The notes: generated by a model not told the origin, from the sequence alone. DNA of 64,000 nt from Haemophilus haemolyticus_M (GCF_003490935.1 NZ_QQGD01000001.1:1-64000); one strand, 5' to 3'. Numbered from the stretch's first letter, positions 8,560 to 17,769 are shown. A program made the numbers and translations.

Positions 8560-9636
8560 ATGAAAAAGTATTTAGTATTAGCGTTATTACCGCTTTTGTA
8601 TGCTTGTAGCGATTCGTTGAATCGTGGGGGCATGAATTATGATGAATCCTTTGCAAAAGACACGCAAGGGTTAGATATCCTTACAGGGCAATTCTCGCAT
8701 AATATTGACCGCATTTGGGGCGTCAATGAATTGTTAGTGGCTAGTCGAAAAGATTACGTGAAATATACAGATTCTTTTTATACGCGTAGCCACGTGAGTT
8801 TTGATGAAGGTAATATCGTTATTGAAACCCAGCAAGATCTTAATCGACTACACAATGCTATTGTCCATACCTTGTTAATGGGAGCTGATGCAAAAGGTAT
8901 TGATTTATTTGCATCTGGCGATGTGCCGATTAGCTCTCGTCCATTCCTTTTAGGACAGGTTGTGGATCATCAAGGGCAACAAATTGCTAATCAAGTTATC
9001 GCAAGTAATTTCGCCACTTACTTGATTCAAAATAAATTACAAACTCGTCGATTACAAAACGGGCATACTGTGCAATTTGTTGCGATTCCAATGATTGCAA
9101 ATCACGTAGAAGTGCGAGCACAGAAATATCTACCATTGGTTCGTAAAGCGGCAGAACGTTATGGCATTGATGAAAGTTTGATCTTAGGTATCATGCAAAC
9201 AGAATCTAGTTTTAACCCATATGCGATTAGCTATGCAAATGCAATTGGATTAATGCAAGTCGTGCCTCATACAGCAGGCCGAGATGTGTTTGCAATGAAA
9301 GGAAAGGGCGGTCAACCATCAACGCGTTATTTATATGATCCTGCGAATAATATTGATGCTGGAGTATCTTATTTGTGGATTTTACAAAATCAATATTTAG
9401 ATGGGATTACGAATCCAACCTCAAAACGTTTTGCAATGATTTCTGCTTATAATAGTGGTGCAGGTGCTGTATTGCGTGTTTTTGATAATGATAAGGATAT
9501 GGCGATTTACAAAATTAACCAAATGTATCCAGAGCAAGTTTATCGCATTCTAACGACGGCTCACCCATCATCACAGGCTCGCAATTATTTGTTGAAAGTA
9601 GATAAAGCACAGAAAAAATTCCGTGTAAGACGATAA
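8560..9636 (+). CDS. mltC: Membrane-bound lytic murein transglycosylase C
   Basis: MltC is an outer-membrane lipoprotein that cleaves glycan strands of peptidoglycan with formation of 1,6-anhydro-MurNAc ends, which feed the anmK-murQ recycling route. The 358-residue product has a lipoprotein signal with lipobox LLYAC (cysteine 16), a domain of unknown function, and a C-terminal SLT domain with the catalytic glutamate in GIMQTESSFNP (near 214) and SYANAIGLMQVVP. Length equals E. coli MltC. It is the last gene of the mutY operon and is followed by a terminator. Confidence 0.96.
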   Translation: MKKYLVLALLPLLYACSDSLNRGGMNYDESFAKDTQGLDILTGQFSHNIDRIWGVNELLVASRKDYVKYTDSFYTRSHVSFDEGNIVIETQQDLNRLHNAIVHTLLMGADAKGIDLFASGDVPISSRPFLLGQVVDHQGQQIANQVIASNFATYLIQNKLQTRRLQNGHTVQFVAIPMIANHVEVRAQKYLPLVRKAAERYGIDESLILGIMQTESSFNPYAISYANAIGLMQVVPHTAGRDVFAMKGKGGQPSTRYLYDPANNIDAGVSYLWILQNQYLDGITNPTSKRFAMISAYNSGAGAVLRVFDNDKDMAIYKINQMYPEQVYRILTTAHPSSQARNYLLKVDKAQKKFRVRR

Positions 9637-9655
9637 TTGAATTTTTTCAGATAAT

Positions 9656-9693
9656 CAAAAATGCTCGTTGGGAAATGCCATCGAGCATTTTTT
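9656..9693 (+). terminator. Terminator of the mutY-yggX-mltC operon
   Basis: Arms AAAATGCTCG and CGAGCATTTT enclose a loop of about 15 bases and run into T residues, 20 bases after the mltC stop. Confidence 0.8.
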
Positions 9694-9806
9694 ATAATAA
9701 GTGCGGTTTATTTTGAAATAATTTTATTATTTCGTTGTTTTAATAAACATATTGATGATTAACTATTCAAACGCAACGTTTTTTTGTATTTTTTTAAATT
9801 TAGGTG

Positions 9807-9835
9807 TTGACCGAATCCCGAAAAAATAGTTTAAT
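9807..9835 (+). promoter_or_regulatory. Likely promoter of the tRNA-Phe/tRNA-Asn unit
   Basis: TTGACC (-35) and TTTAAT (-10) are separated by 17 bases, followed by a GC-richer ACGCTCCG discriminator as is common for stable-RNA promoters. It lies about 30 bases before the tRNA-Phe gene. Confidence 0.6.
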
Positions 9836-9871
9836 ACGCTCCGTTGTCAGGCAGTAGCCAATAACGATAAC

Positions 9872-9947
9872 GCCTCGATAGCTCAGTCGGTAGAGCAGGG
9901 GATTGAAAATCCCCGTGTCGGTGGTTCGATTCCGCCTCGAGGCACCA
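9872..9947 (+). tRNA. tRNA-Phe (anticodon GAA)
   Basis: A 76-nt cloverleaf with acceptor GCCTCGA pairing with TCGAGGC, anticodon loop TTGAAAA and an encoded CCA end. It is followed after 2 bases by tRNA-Asn. Confidence 0.97.
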
Positions 9948-9949
9948 TT

Positions 9950-10025
9950 TCCTCCTTAGTTCAGTCGGTAGAACGGTGGACTGTTAATCCATATGTCGCA
10001 GGTTCGAGTCCCGCAGGAGGAGCCA
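9950..10025 (+). tRNA. tRNA-Asn (anticodon GTT)
   Basis: A 76-nt cloverleaf close to E. coli tRNA-Asn, with acceptor TCCTCCT pairing with AGGAGGA, anticodon loop CTGTTAA and an encoded CCA end. A terminator follows. Confidence 0.97.
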
Positions 10026-10032
10026 AATTCAG

Positions 10033-10064
10033 AAAAGCCGCGAAAGAAATTTAGCGGCTTTTTG
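10033..10064 (+). terminator. Terminator of the tRNA-Phe/tRNA-Asn unit
   Basis: Arms AAAAGCCGC and GCGGCTTTT with a 12-base loop and T run, 8 bases after the tRNA-Asn CCA. Confidence 0.85.
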
Positions 10065-10403
10065 CTATCTCCTGTTCTAGCACATAAATCATTTCCCCAT
10101 CCTTTTTTCTTTATCTTCTTTCTTTTGTATTTACATTGATGAGCTGAATTAATAAAGAAAAACGTTCATATGGACCTTGTGTATATTTATAAAGATTATA
10201 TCTAGTTATAAAAGGAGTAGTTTCTTACAGCTTGTAATAATGAAATAAAGCCTTTATAGGGCATTCAAGGAAAACTCTTTGCCATATCTAATAATCAGGT
10301 TTTATCTTCTATAGTTTGTTGTTTTTGATATTGAATCCTGGAGATCGTATTGTGATGGAATATGAGACGGGAAATAAGATAACTCCAATAATAGTAGATA
10401 AAA
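10065..10403. other. AT-rich intergenic stretch without recognisable gene
   Basis: Between the tRNA terminator and the tRNA-Leu terminator I see no gene, RNA or repeat I can name. A plus-strand frame reading LNPGDRIVMEYETG near 10330 looks coding-like for about 25 residues, but it runs on through the terminator and into tRNA-Leu, so it is at most a gene remnant. Confidence 0.4.
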
Positions 10404-10433
10404 CAAAACCCGCGATTAGTTTCGCGGGGCTTT
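10404..10433 (-). terminator. Terminator of the secG/tRNA-Leu transcript
   Basis: On the minus strand the stem of CCCGCGA with TCGCGGG is followed by TTTTGTTTTA, just after the tRNA-Leu 3' end. Confidence 0.8.
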
Positions 10434-10444
10434 GTTTAGTCAAA

Positions 10445-10530
10445 TGGTGCTCTGGGCGAGACTTGAACTCGCACGACCTGTGGTCACTACCCCCTCAAGA
10501 TAGCGTGTCTACCAATTCCACCACCAGAGC
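10445..10530 (-). tRNA. tRNA-Leu (anticodon GAG)
   Basis: An 86-nt class II tRNA with a long variable arm, anticodon loop CTTGAGG, T arm GTTCAAGTC and an encoded CCA end. It lies 27 bases after secG on the same strand, so it is probably processed from a secG transcript, an arrangement also known in enterobacteria. Confidence 0.96.
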
Positions 10531-10557
10531 GTTAATTTTTTTTATGCTAATCCTATC

Positions 10558-10896
10558 TTATTGTGGGATGTCGCTATTTTTATTTTCTTTCGCTGGAGCT
10601 GCTTGTTGTTGAACTTGCTCTGCGGCTTGTGATAAATCGTCAAAAGCACCTTTTTGAACATTGCCTTTATGTGAATTCATGTTACCTAAAACAAGGGCAA
10701 TAACAAAAAATACGGTTGCTAAAATCGCACTAGTACGTGTTAAAAAGTTACCTGCACCAGCAGAGCCAAACATTGTACCTGATGCGCCACCACCAAAAGA
10801 TGCACCAGCGTTCGCTCCTTTACCTTGTTGAACGAGAATGAACCCGATCAAGGCAATCGCGACAACAACATAAATAAATAAAAGAACTTGATACAT
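10558..10896 (-). CDS. secG: Preprotein translocase subunit SecG
   Basis: SecG is the small auxiliary membrane subunit of the SecYEG export channel. The 112-residue product has two membrane segments (about 3-22 and 55-73) joined by a glycine-rich loop with KGANAGASFGGGASGTMFGS, typical of the family, and a polar C-terminal tail. A site AGAGAGA precedes the ATG. tRNA-Leu follows on the same strand. Confidence 0.96.
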   Translation of the reverse strand: MYQVLLFIYVVVAIALIGFILVQQGKGANAGASFGGGASGTMFGSAGAGNFLTRTSAILATVFFVIALVLGNMNSHKGNVQKGAFDDLSQAAEQVQQQAAPAKENKNSDIPQ

Positions 10897-11004
10897 TTTT
10901 TCTCTCTAATTTGCAATTTTGCAAGAAAACTGGTCGTGAATGTTATAGAAAATTCAATTTTCTCGCAAGTGCTTTGCATAAAAAAAATATTAATTGGTTT
11001 AACT

Positions 11005-12960
11005 TTAATCAGTTTGACTGTTTGATTTACTCGATTTTTTTACCGCACTTTTAGGTTTGGTTCTATCGGATTTAATCATTTTAATGCGGCTTAATTGTCT
11101 TAATGCATTAAGATCTACAAAACGGACTAAATCAGGCAACATTTGATTCAAGTTATGCATAAATTGCTGATAGGTCGCTTGTTTTTGACTAATATCTGTG
11201 AGTTGCGATTCCCAATGGGCTGTCATATCTGGTTGGGTGGCAATATCTGGTAATGCCTGAATTAAAATTCTTCCAGTTTCTGTACTATGAATATTTCGCC
11301 CTTTTTTCGTTAAAAAACCGCGTTTAAAAAGTAACTCAATGATGCCAGCGCGAGTAGCCTCTGTGCCCAATCCATCCGTTTCTCGCAGAATTTTTTTGAG
11401 TTCTTTATCCTGTACAAATCGTGCAATCCCCGTCATTGCTGAAAGCAAGGTTGCATCGGTGAAAGGCTTTGGCGGCTGAGTTTTTTTACTTATGACTTCT
11501 CCGCGTTCACAATGCAAAATTTGTCCTTTCTTTACTATTGGTAATAAGGGTTCTTGATTTTCTGTGTCGTCTTCTTTGCCTAACAATTCTTTCCAGCCAG
11601 CCGTTTGTAAATTTCGCGCCTGGGCTATAAAAGTACCGCCGGCGATATTTAATGTGATTTTGCTTTTACGATATTCTGCGTCAGGAGAAAATTGCATTAA
11701 ATATTGGCGAGCGATAAGACTGTAAATATTACGTTCTTCTTGTGTTAGATTTACTGGACGATTTTTGGCCGTTGGAATGATTGCATGGTGAGCTTCTACT
11801 TTTTTATCATTCCAACAGCGATTTCTTTGTTCAGTTGAAATGACATTTGGTAAGCGTTGGTAAGCTTCACAATGGGTTGAAATTGCATTTAGTACATTGT
11901 GTCGTTCGGCAAAATGCTCTTCGGGTAAATAGCGACAATCAGAACGCGGATAAGTAATCAAACGATGGGTTTCATATAGGCGTTGGCACGTATCTAATAC
12001 GGCTTGAGCGGACATACCGAATCGTTTTGCTGCATCAATTTGTAACGCAGAAAGGGAATAAGGCAAGGGCGCCGTTTCTTTTTCACGAACGTCTTTGTAT
12101 TCGGTTACTTCTGCAGGTTGATTTGTAATACGTTTTACAACGTTTTCAGCCAAGCTTTTAGAGAGCACTCTGCCGTCATCATCTTGGTAATCTTCACAAG
12201 CTTTGCTAGGTTGCCATAAGGCACTGAAAAGTGCGGTTGATTTTTCCTGAGTTTTTTCTTCTTTATTCTCTGGACTAATCCAAGCTAGTACTTCAAAGAA
12301 ATCTTTCGGTTGGAAATGTTCAATTTCCAAATCTCGACGTACAATTAAACCCAGCACAGGGGTTTGTACTCGCCCAACCGAAAGCACGCCATCATAGCCA
12401 GTTTGTCTGCCACGAATGGTATAGGCTCTTGTCATATTAATGCCATAAAGCCAATCAGCACGGGCTCGTGCGAGTGCGGATGTGGCTAGAGGAATAAAGT
12501 TACGATTAGGTTGTAATTTTTTAACCGCTTTTTCTACCGCACTTGGATTTAGGTCGCTAATCAAGCAGCGTAAAATTTTATCGCGTTTTTCGGCAGATAA
12601 ATTAGCATAACTGAATACTTCATCGACAAGTAATTGCCCTTCTCTATCAGGGTCTCCGGCATTAACAAGTGTATCGGCTTGATGGATTAGTTTTTCCACT
12701 ACAGAAAGTTGTTTTTTTACTTCTTTTCGCGGTAAAAGTTGCCATTTTTCAGGAATGATAGGGAGATGTTCTAAACGCCATTGTTTGAATTTAGGATCAT
12801 AGGCATCGGGTTCTGCTTGCTCGAGCAAATGCCCTACACACCAAGTTACCACATCATTATCGCCACATTTAATAAAACCATCCCCGCGTTGATGGGGTTT
12901 TGGGAGCACATCAGCAATAGCGCGAGCTAAGCTTGGTTTTTCGGCGATAAATAAACGCAT
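11005..12960 (-). CDS. topB: DNA topoisomerase III
   Basis: TopB is a type IA topoisomerase that decatenates replication intermediates. The 651-residue protein has the N-terminal Toprim domain (MRLFIAEKPSLARAIADVLP and, near residue 100, NAGDPDREGQLLVDE with the metal-binding acidic residues) and the active-site tyrosine in RLITYPRSDCRYL near 335. The C-terminus is lysine- and serine-rich. Length matches E. coli TopB (653). It lies 15 bases after recR on the same strand; both act on replication and recombination intermediates. Confidence 0.97.
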   Translation of the reverse strand: MRLFIAEKPSLARAIADVLPKPHQRGDGFIKCGDNDVVTWCVGHLLEQAEPDAYDPKFKQWRLEHLPIIPEKWQLLPRKEVKKQLSVVEKLIHQADTLVNAGDPDREGQLLVDEVFSYANLSAEKRDKILRCLISDLNPSAVEKAVKKLQPNRNFIPLATSALARARADWLYGINMTRAYTIRGRQTGYDGVLSVGRVQTPVLGLIVRRDLEIEHFQPKDFFEVLAWISPENKEEKTQEKSTALFSALWQPSKACEDYQDDDGRVLSKSLAENVVKRITNQPAEVTEYKDVREKETAPLPYSLSALQIDAAKRFGMSAQAVLDTCQRLYETHRLITYPRSDCRYLPEEHFAERHNVLNAISTHCEAYQRLPNVISTEQRNRCWNDKKVEAHHAIIPTAKNRPVNLTQEERNIYSLIARQYLMQFSPDAEYRKSKITLNIAGGTFIAQARNLQTAGWKELLGKEDDTENQEPLLPIVKKGQILHCERGEVISKKTQPPKPFTDATLLSAMTGIARFVQDKELKKILRETDGLGTEATRAGIIELLFKRGFLTKKGRNIHSTETGRILIQALPDIATQPDMTAHWESQLTDISQKQATYQQFMHNLNQMLPDLVRFVDLNALRQLSRIKMIKSDRTKPKSAVKKSSKSNSQTD

Positions 12961-12975
12961 AATGGTATGAGAAGA

Positions 12976-13578
12976 TTAGTCGATTTGACGACGACCTAGA
13001 AAAGAGTGAGTAAGCGTTGTGCCGTCCACAGTTTCCAGTTCGCCTCCGACTGGAATGCCATGAGCGATACGGCTCACTTTGATATTGTGCTGGCGGCACA
13101 TTTCAGCGATGTAGTTTGCTGTTGCATCGCCTTCCACTGTTGGATTTGTTGCGAGAATCACTTCGTGGAAAGATTCTTCCACTAAACGTTTTTGCAGTAA
13201 ATCTAAACCAATTTCACGAGGACCAATACCATCAAGTGGCGATAAGTGTCCCATTAAGACAAAATAACGTCCTGAAAATTGTCCAGTTTGCTCAATAGCT
13301 TGAATATCTGCTGGCATTTCAACGACACAAAGCAAACCTGAATTTTGACGGCGAGGATTATTGCAAATATTGCAAATTTCCTCCTCAGTAAAATCCCGAC
13401 ACTGTGAACAATGACCAATTCTAGACATCGCTTCTGTGAGAGCTCGAGCTAAATTCATTCCACTGCTACGATTACGTTGTAAAAGATGATAAGCCATACG
13501 TTGCGCAGATTTAGGCCCTACGCCTGGAAGACAACGTAAGTTTTCAATAAGGTGTTCTAAAAGTGGGCTGCTTTGCAT
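12976..13578 (-). CDS. recR: Recombination mediator protein RecR
   Basis: RecR works with RecF and RecO to load RecA at gaps. The 200-residue product has the helix-hairpin-helix LRCLPGVGPKSAQRMAYHL (about 15-33), a zinc finger with CSQC and CNIC (about 57-72), and a Toprim domain beginning LLCVVEMPADIQAIEQTG. In many bacteria recR follows ybaB, as here, though a palindrome-rich spacer of 130 bases separates them. Confidence 0.97.
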   Translation of the reverse strand: MQSSPLLEHLIENLRCLPGVGPKSAQRMAYHLLQRNRSSGMNLARALTEAMSRIGHCSQCRDFTEEEICNICNNPRRQNSGLLCVVEMPADIQAIEQTGQFSGRYFVLMGHLSPLDGIGPREIGLDLLQKRLVEESFHEVILATNPTVEGDATANYIAEMCRQHNIKVSRIAHGIPVGGELETVDGTTLTHSFLGRRQID

Positions 13579-13604
13579 AATTTGAGATGAAATATAAGGC
13601 TACT

Positions 13605-13700
13605 TTCCGCTCCCTCTATTTACGGAGGAAGCTACCGAAGGCTTAGGGGCCCCCCTTCCGTCGCTTTGCGACACCTTCCCCCGCAAGCAGGGGAAGACAA
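13605..13700. repeat. Palindrome-rich, GC-rich intergenic block
   Basis: This 96-base block between ybaB and recR holds several small hairpins: CCTC/GAGG at 13613-13628, a GGGGCCCC core near 13647, GTCGC-TTT-GCGAC at 13660-13672, and CTTCCCC/GGGGAAG at 13675-13696. It is clearly richer in G and C than its surroundings. It resembles a dispersed intergenic repeat unit, but I cannot show other copies inside this window. Confidence 0.5.
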
Positions 13701-13708
13701 GTGTTCGA

Positions 13709-14038
13709 TTAAAAAGGAAACTTCATTCCTGGAGGTAATGGCATTCCAGCAGTAACCGATGCCATTTTTTCTTTTTGTAATTCTTCTGCACGACGCACCG
13801 CATCGTTAAAAGCAGCCGCGATTAAATCTTCTAACATTTCTTTATCGTCTTCCATTAAAGACGGATCAATGTCAATGCGACGGCAGTTATGTGCACCATT
13901 AATTGTGATTTTCACTAAACCCGCACCAGATTCACCCGTTACTTCTAGTTGCGCGATTTCTTCCTGCATTTTTTGCATTTTTTCTTGCATTTGTTGGGCT
14001 TGTTTCATTAAGCCGCCTAAACCGCCTTTTCCAAACAT
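13709..14038 (-). CDS. YbaB/EbfC family nucleoid-associated protein
   Basis: A small DNA-binding dimeric protein of the YbaB/EbfC family. From this start it is 109 residues, equal to E. coli YbaB, beginning MFGKGGLGGLMKQAQQMQEK and ending LPPGMKFPF. The start at 14074 would add 12 residues not seen in relatives and lacks a binding site, while TAAAGGATAAC precedes 14038. It lies upstream of recR, the usual neighbour, which suggests a link to repair. Confidence 0.95.
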   Translation of the reverse strand: MFGKGGLGGLMKQAQQMQEKMQKMQEEIAQLEVTGESGAGLVKITINGAHNCRRIDIDPSLMEDDKEMLEDLIAAAFNDAVRRAEELQKEKMASVTAGMPLPPGMKFPF

Positions 14039-14140
14039 AATGTTATCCTTTATTAAGTCAAAAATTGCGTGCATTCTAGCGAAAAAATGGGCTTTTGGGA
14101 ACAGTGGGGTTAATGATTTGGGGTATTTAAAATCTCAGAA

Positions 14141-14178
14141 AATTTCACCGCACTTTTGAAGTAAAGTGCGGTGAAATT
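14141..14178 (-). terminator. Inverted uptake-signal pair after rlmJ
   Basis: Arms AATTTCACCGCACTTT and AAAGTGCGGTGAAATT pair perfectly over 16 bp with a 6-base loop. It lies 28 bases downstream of the rlmJ stop on the minus strand and about 100 bases upstream of ybaB. Confidence 0.75.
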
Positions 14179-14206
14179 TAGTGGTGTTTAGAATGGGAAG
14201 AGACGG

Positions 14207-15052
14207 TTATTCTGGAGTAATCCATTCGACAGTCCAGCTTCCTGTACCTTCTGGAACTAATGTTTTTGTGAGATAAGGCAAAATTTCTTTCATTTGGGTT
14301 TCTAATGTCCAAGGTGGATTAATTACCACCATACCGCTTGCCGTCATTCCTCGTTGATCGCTATCAGGACGAACTGCGAGTTCAATTTTTAGAATTTTTC
14401 TAATCCCTGTTGCCTCTAAACCCTTAAAAATACGTTTAGTTTGTTGGCGTAATACAACAGGATACCAAATCGCATAGGTGCCAGTGGCAAAACGTTTATA
14501 GCCTTCTTCAATAGCTTTGACGACAAGATCATAATCTTCTTTTAATTCATAAGGCGGATCAATTAGCACCAAGCCACGGCGTTCTTTTGGCGGTAGCGTT
14601 GCTTTGACTTGTTGAAAGCCATTGTCACATTTTACGCTGACATTTTTGTCGTCGCTAAAATTATTGCGAAGGATTGGATAATCGCTAGGATGAAGCTCAG
14701 TCAATAGTGCGCGATCTTGTGGGCGCAACAATTCCGCAGCAATTAATGGAGAACCCGCGTAATAACGTAGTTCTTTGCCACCATAATTAAGTTTTTTGAT
14801 CATTTTTACATAACGAGCAACATCTTCGGGTAAGTCTGTTTGATCCCACAGACGTCCAATGCCTTCTTTATATTCTCCCGTTTTTTCTGATTCATTTGAG
14901 GATAAACGATAACGACCTACACCAGAGTGCGTATCTAAATAAAAAAAGCCTTTTTCTTTGAGTTTAAGATTTTCCAAAATGAGCATTAAAACAATATGTT
15001 TCAAAACATCGGCGTGATTGCCTGCGTGAAATGAGTGACGATAACTCAGCAT
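14207..15052 (-). CDS. rlmJ: 23S rRNA (adenine(2030)-N(6))-methyltransferase RlmJ
   Basis: RlmJ methylates A2030 of 23S rRNA. The 281-residue product starts MLSYRHSFHAGNHADVLKHI, the family hallmark, contains the N6-methyltransferase motif IDPPYE near residue 164, and ends with PWTLETQMKEILPYL. Length equals E. coli RlmJ (280). In H. influenzae this gene is also tied to DNA uptake: relatives (ComJ/YhiR) were reported to be needed for use of exogenous DNA; that link is from the literature, not from this sequence. Confidence 0.95.
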   Translation of the reverse strand: MLSYRHSFHAGNHADVLKHIVLMLILENLKLKEKGFFYLDTHSGVGRYRLSSNESEKTGEYKEGIGRLWDQTDLPEDVARYVKMIKKLNYGGKELRYYAGSPLIAAELLRPQDRALLTELHPSDYPILRNNFSDDKNVSVKCDNGFQQVKATLPPKERRGLVLIDPPYELKEDYDLVVKAIEEGYKRFATGTYAIWYPVVLRQQTKRIFKGLEATGIRKILKIELAVRPDSDQRGMTASGMVVINPPWTLETQMKEILPYLTKTLVPEGTGSWTVEWITPE

Positions 15053-15124
15053 AATATATCCTTTGTTTAATAACGAAGGCGAGCCAATTGACTCGCCTGA
15101 TTATGCACTAAAGTGCGGTCATTT

Positions 15125-17725
15125 TTAGAAGAGTTCTTCTGGTTGTGCAGCAGGCGTTGGCGTATTGCCTTCATTATTTAAGCGTTGCTGTAATTCTGTG
15201 GGAACATAATAACCACGCTCTTGCATTTCCGAAAGATAGGTACGTGTCGGTTCAGTACCTACAATAAAGTATTCTTTGCGTCCACCAGCTGGAGAAAGCA
15301 ATCCAGTCATAGTATCAATACTTTTTTCCATAATTTTCGGTGGTAATGGTAATTTACGTTCAGGTTTGTCGCTCAATGCAGTTTTCATATAAGCGACCCA
15401 AGCTGGCATCGCTGTTTTCGCACCCGCTTCTCCGCGCCCGAGTACACGTTTGTTGTCGTCAAATCCTACATAAGTTGTGGTTACTAAGTTTGCACCAAAT
15501 CCTGCATACCAAGCCACTTTTGAACTATTTGTGGTACCTGTTTTACCGCCTATATCGCTACGTTTAATGGTTTGTGCGATACGCCAGCTAGTTCCTTTCC
15601 AGTCTAGACCTTGTTCGCCATAAATTGCCGTATTTAAGGCGCTGCGGATTAAAAATGCTAACTCGCCACTGATTACTCGAGGGGCATATTCTGTTTTCGA
15701 CGATGCATTTTTTGCTGCTGCCATTAAATCAATTGCATCTTCCTTAAGTGAGGCCACATTTGACTGTAATTCTGGCAGTTCAGGTACAGTTTCAGGTTGT
15801 TGATCAACTTCTTCACCGTTTGTACTGTCATCTGATGGTTTTAAGGCATTTTCGCCTAAAGGAATATTCGCAAAGCCGTTGATTTTATCTTTCGTTTCAC
15901 CATAAACCACAGGGATATCATTACACTCAATACAAGCAATTTTAGGGTTTGCAATAAATAGGTCTTTACTCGAGTTATCTTGAATTTTTTCAATGATATA
16001 AGGTTCAATGAGGAAACCGCCATTATCAAACACCGCATAAGCTCTAGCCATTTCTAATGGTGTGAATGAGGCTGCGCCAAGCGCTAAGGCTTCACTTGCA
16101 AAATATTGATCACGTTTAAAGCCAAAACGTTGTAAAAACTCTGCTGTGAAATTAATACCTGCGGTTTGGATAGCACGAATAGCAATCATATTTTTAGATT
16201 GACCTAATCCTACGCGTAAACGCATTGGACCATCATAACGATCAGGTGAGTTTTTTGGTTGCCACAGTTTTTGTCCTGGTTTTTGAATAGAAATTGGGCT
16301 GTCTTGTAATACACTAGAAAGTGTTAAGCCTTTTTCTAATGCCGCTGCGTAAATAAATGGTTTGATAGAAGATCCTACTTGAACTAAGGATTGTGTGGCT
16401 CGATTGAACTTGCTTTGTTCATAACTAAAGCCACCCACCACTGCTTCAATCGCGCCATTATCTGAATTAAGAGAAACTAATGCTGAATTTGCTGCGGGAA
16501 TTTGTCCTAATTGCCATTCCCCATTAGCACGCTGACGAATCCAAATTTGCTCGCCGACTTTCACAGGATTGCTTTTACCAGTCCAACGCATTGCATTGGT
16601 TGATAAGGTCATTTTTTCTCCAGAGGCAAGCAATATATCAGCACCGCCTTTCGCAATTCCAATCACTGCCGCAGGAATAAATGGCTCTGAATCAGGCAGT
16701 TTGCGTAGAAAACCGACGATTCGATCATTGTCCCAAGCGGCTTCATTTTTTTGCCATAATGGCGCACCACCGCGATAACCGTGACGCATATCATAATCAA
16801 TCAAGTTATTACGTACAGCTTTTTGTGCTTCAGCTTGGTCTTTTGAAAGTACAGTAGTGAACACCTTATAACCACTGGTGTAGGCATTTTCTTCACCAAA
16901 ACGGCGAACCATTTCTTGGCGTACCATTTCAGTGACATAATCAGCACGAAATTCAAATTTTGCACCATGATAACTCGCGACGATTGGCTCTTTTAATGCT
17001 GCATCATATTCTTCTTTGCTGATGTATTTTTCATCTAACATTCGGCTTAGCACCACATTGCGGCGTTCTTCTGAACGTTTTAAAGAATAAAGTGGGTTCA
17101 TGGTTGAAGGTGCTTTTGGTAAGCCTGCGATAATAGCCATTTCCGATAACGTCAATTCATTTAATGATTTACCGAAATAGGTTTGTGCAGCAGCCGCAAC
17201 ACCATAAGAACGATAGCCTAAAAAGATTTTATTTAAATAAAGCTCTAAGATTTCTTGTTTAGTGAGGGTATTTTCAATTTCTACGGCAAGCACGGCTTCA
17301 CGTGCTTTACGAATAATAGTTTTTTCTGGAGTTAAGAAAAAGTTACGTGCTAATTGTTGGGTGATCGTACTTGCACCTTGTGATGCGCCACCATTATTCA
17401 CTGCAACAAATAATGCGCGTGCAATGCCGATAGGATCGAGGCCATGGTGATCATAAAAGCGGCTATCTTCCGTCGCTAAAAATGCATCAATTAAGCGTTG
17501 TGGTACTTCAGCTAATTTTACTGGAATACGTCGTTGCTCACCCACTTCACCAATTAATTTACCATCGGCCGTATAAATCTGCATTGGCTGTTGTAATTCA
17601 ACGGTTTTTAATGCTTCTACTGAGGGCAATTCTGATTTTAGGTGGAAATACAGCATTCCGCCTGCGACTAAACCTAAAATACATAAAGTTAATAGGGTGC
17701 TAAATATTAATTTTGCGATCCGCAT
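15125..17725 (-). CDS. mrcA: Penicillin-binding protein 1A
   Basis: A bifunctional peptidoglycan synthase. The 866-residue protein has an N-terminal membrane anchor (about 7-27), a glycosyltransferase (GT51) domain with EDSRFYDHHGLDPIGIARA near 87, and a transpeptidase domain with the active serine in SSIK near 449, SKN near 507 and KTGTT near 726. Length matches H. influenzae PBP1A (ponA). It is divergent from comA, and the comA CRP-S site overlaps its first codons. The 2.6-kb gene contains no uptake signal core. Confidence 0.97.
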   Translation of the reverse strand: MRIAKLIFSTLLTLCILGLVAGGMLYFHLKSELPSVEALKTVELQQPMQIYTADGKLIGEVGEQRRIPVKLAEVPQRLIDAFLATEDSRFYDHHGLDPIGIARALFVAVNNGGASQGASTITQQLARNFFLTPEKTIIRKAREAVLAVEIENTLTKQEILELYLNKIFLGYRSYGVAAAAQTYFGKSLNELTLSEMAIIAGLPKAPSTMNPLYSLKRSEERRNVVLSRMLDEKYISKEEYDAALKEPIVASYHGAKFEFRADYVTEMVRQEMVRRFGEENAYTSGYKVFTTVLSKDQAEAQKAVRNNLIDYDMRHGYRGGAPLWQKNEAAWDNDRIVGFLRKLPDSEPFIPAAVIGIAKGGADILLASGEKMTLSTNAMRWTGKSNPVKVGEQIWIRQRANGEWQLGQIPAANSALVSLNSDNGAIEAVVGGFSYEQSKFNRATQSLVQVGSSIKPFIYAAALEKGLTLSSVLQDSPISIQKPGQKLWQPKNSPDRYDGPMRLRVGLGQSKNMIAIRAIQTAGINFTAEFLQRFGFKRDQYFASEALALGAASFTPLEMARAYAVFDNGGFLIEPYIIEKIQDNSSKDLFIANPKIACIECNDIPVVYGETKDKINGFANIPLGENALKPSDDSTNGEEVDQQPETVPELPELQSNVASLKEDAIDLMAAAKNASSKTEYAPRVISGELAFLIRSALNTAIYGEQGLDWKGTSWRIAQTIKRSDIGGKTGTTNSSKVAWYAGFGANLVTTTYVGFDDNKRVLGRGEAGAKTAMPAWVAYMKTALSDKPERKLPLPPKIMEKSIDTMTGLLSPAGGRKEYFIVGTEPTRTYLSEMQERGYYVPTELQQRLNNEGNTPTPAAQPEELF

Positions 17726-17732
17726 CGTAAAA
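17711..17732 (+). promoter_or_regulatory. CRP-S (Sxy-dependent) site of the com operon
   Basis: The 22-bp site reads TTTTGCGATC-CGCATCGTAAAA. It has the TGCGA half-site with C at position 6, the hallmark of competence CRP-S sites that need both CRP and Sxy. A TATGAT -10 at 17770-17775 places the likely start of transcription about 60 bases from the site centre, a usual class I spacing. The site overlaps codons 1-5 of mrcA on the other strand. Confidence 0.9.
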
Positions 17733-17769
17733 TTCTCACTTCGTTAATGAATATTCTTGTCAAGAGACC

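Noticed and set aside
10316..10612. Plus-strand open frame of 98 codons
   Set aside because: It runs through the tRNA-Leu gene and the secG 3' end in antisense and has no homology or binding site.
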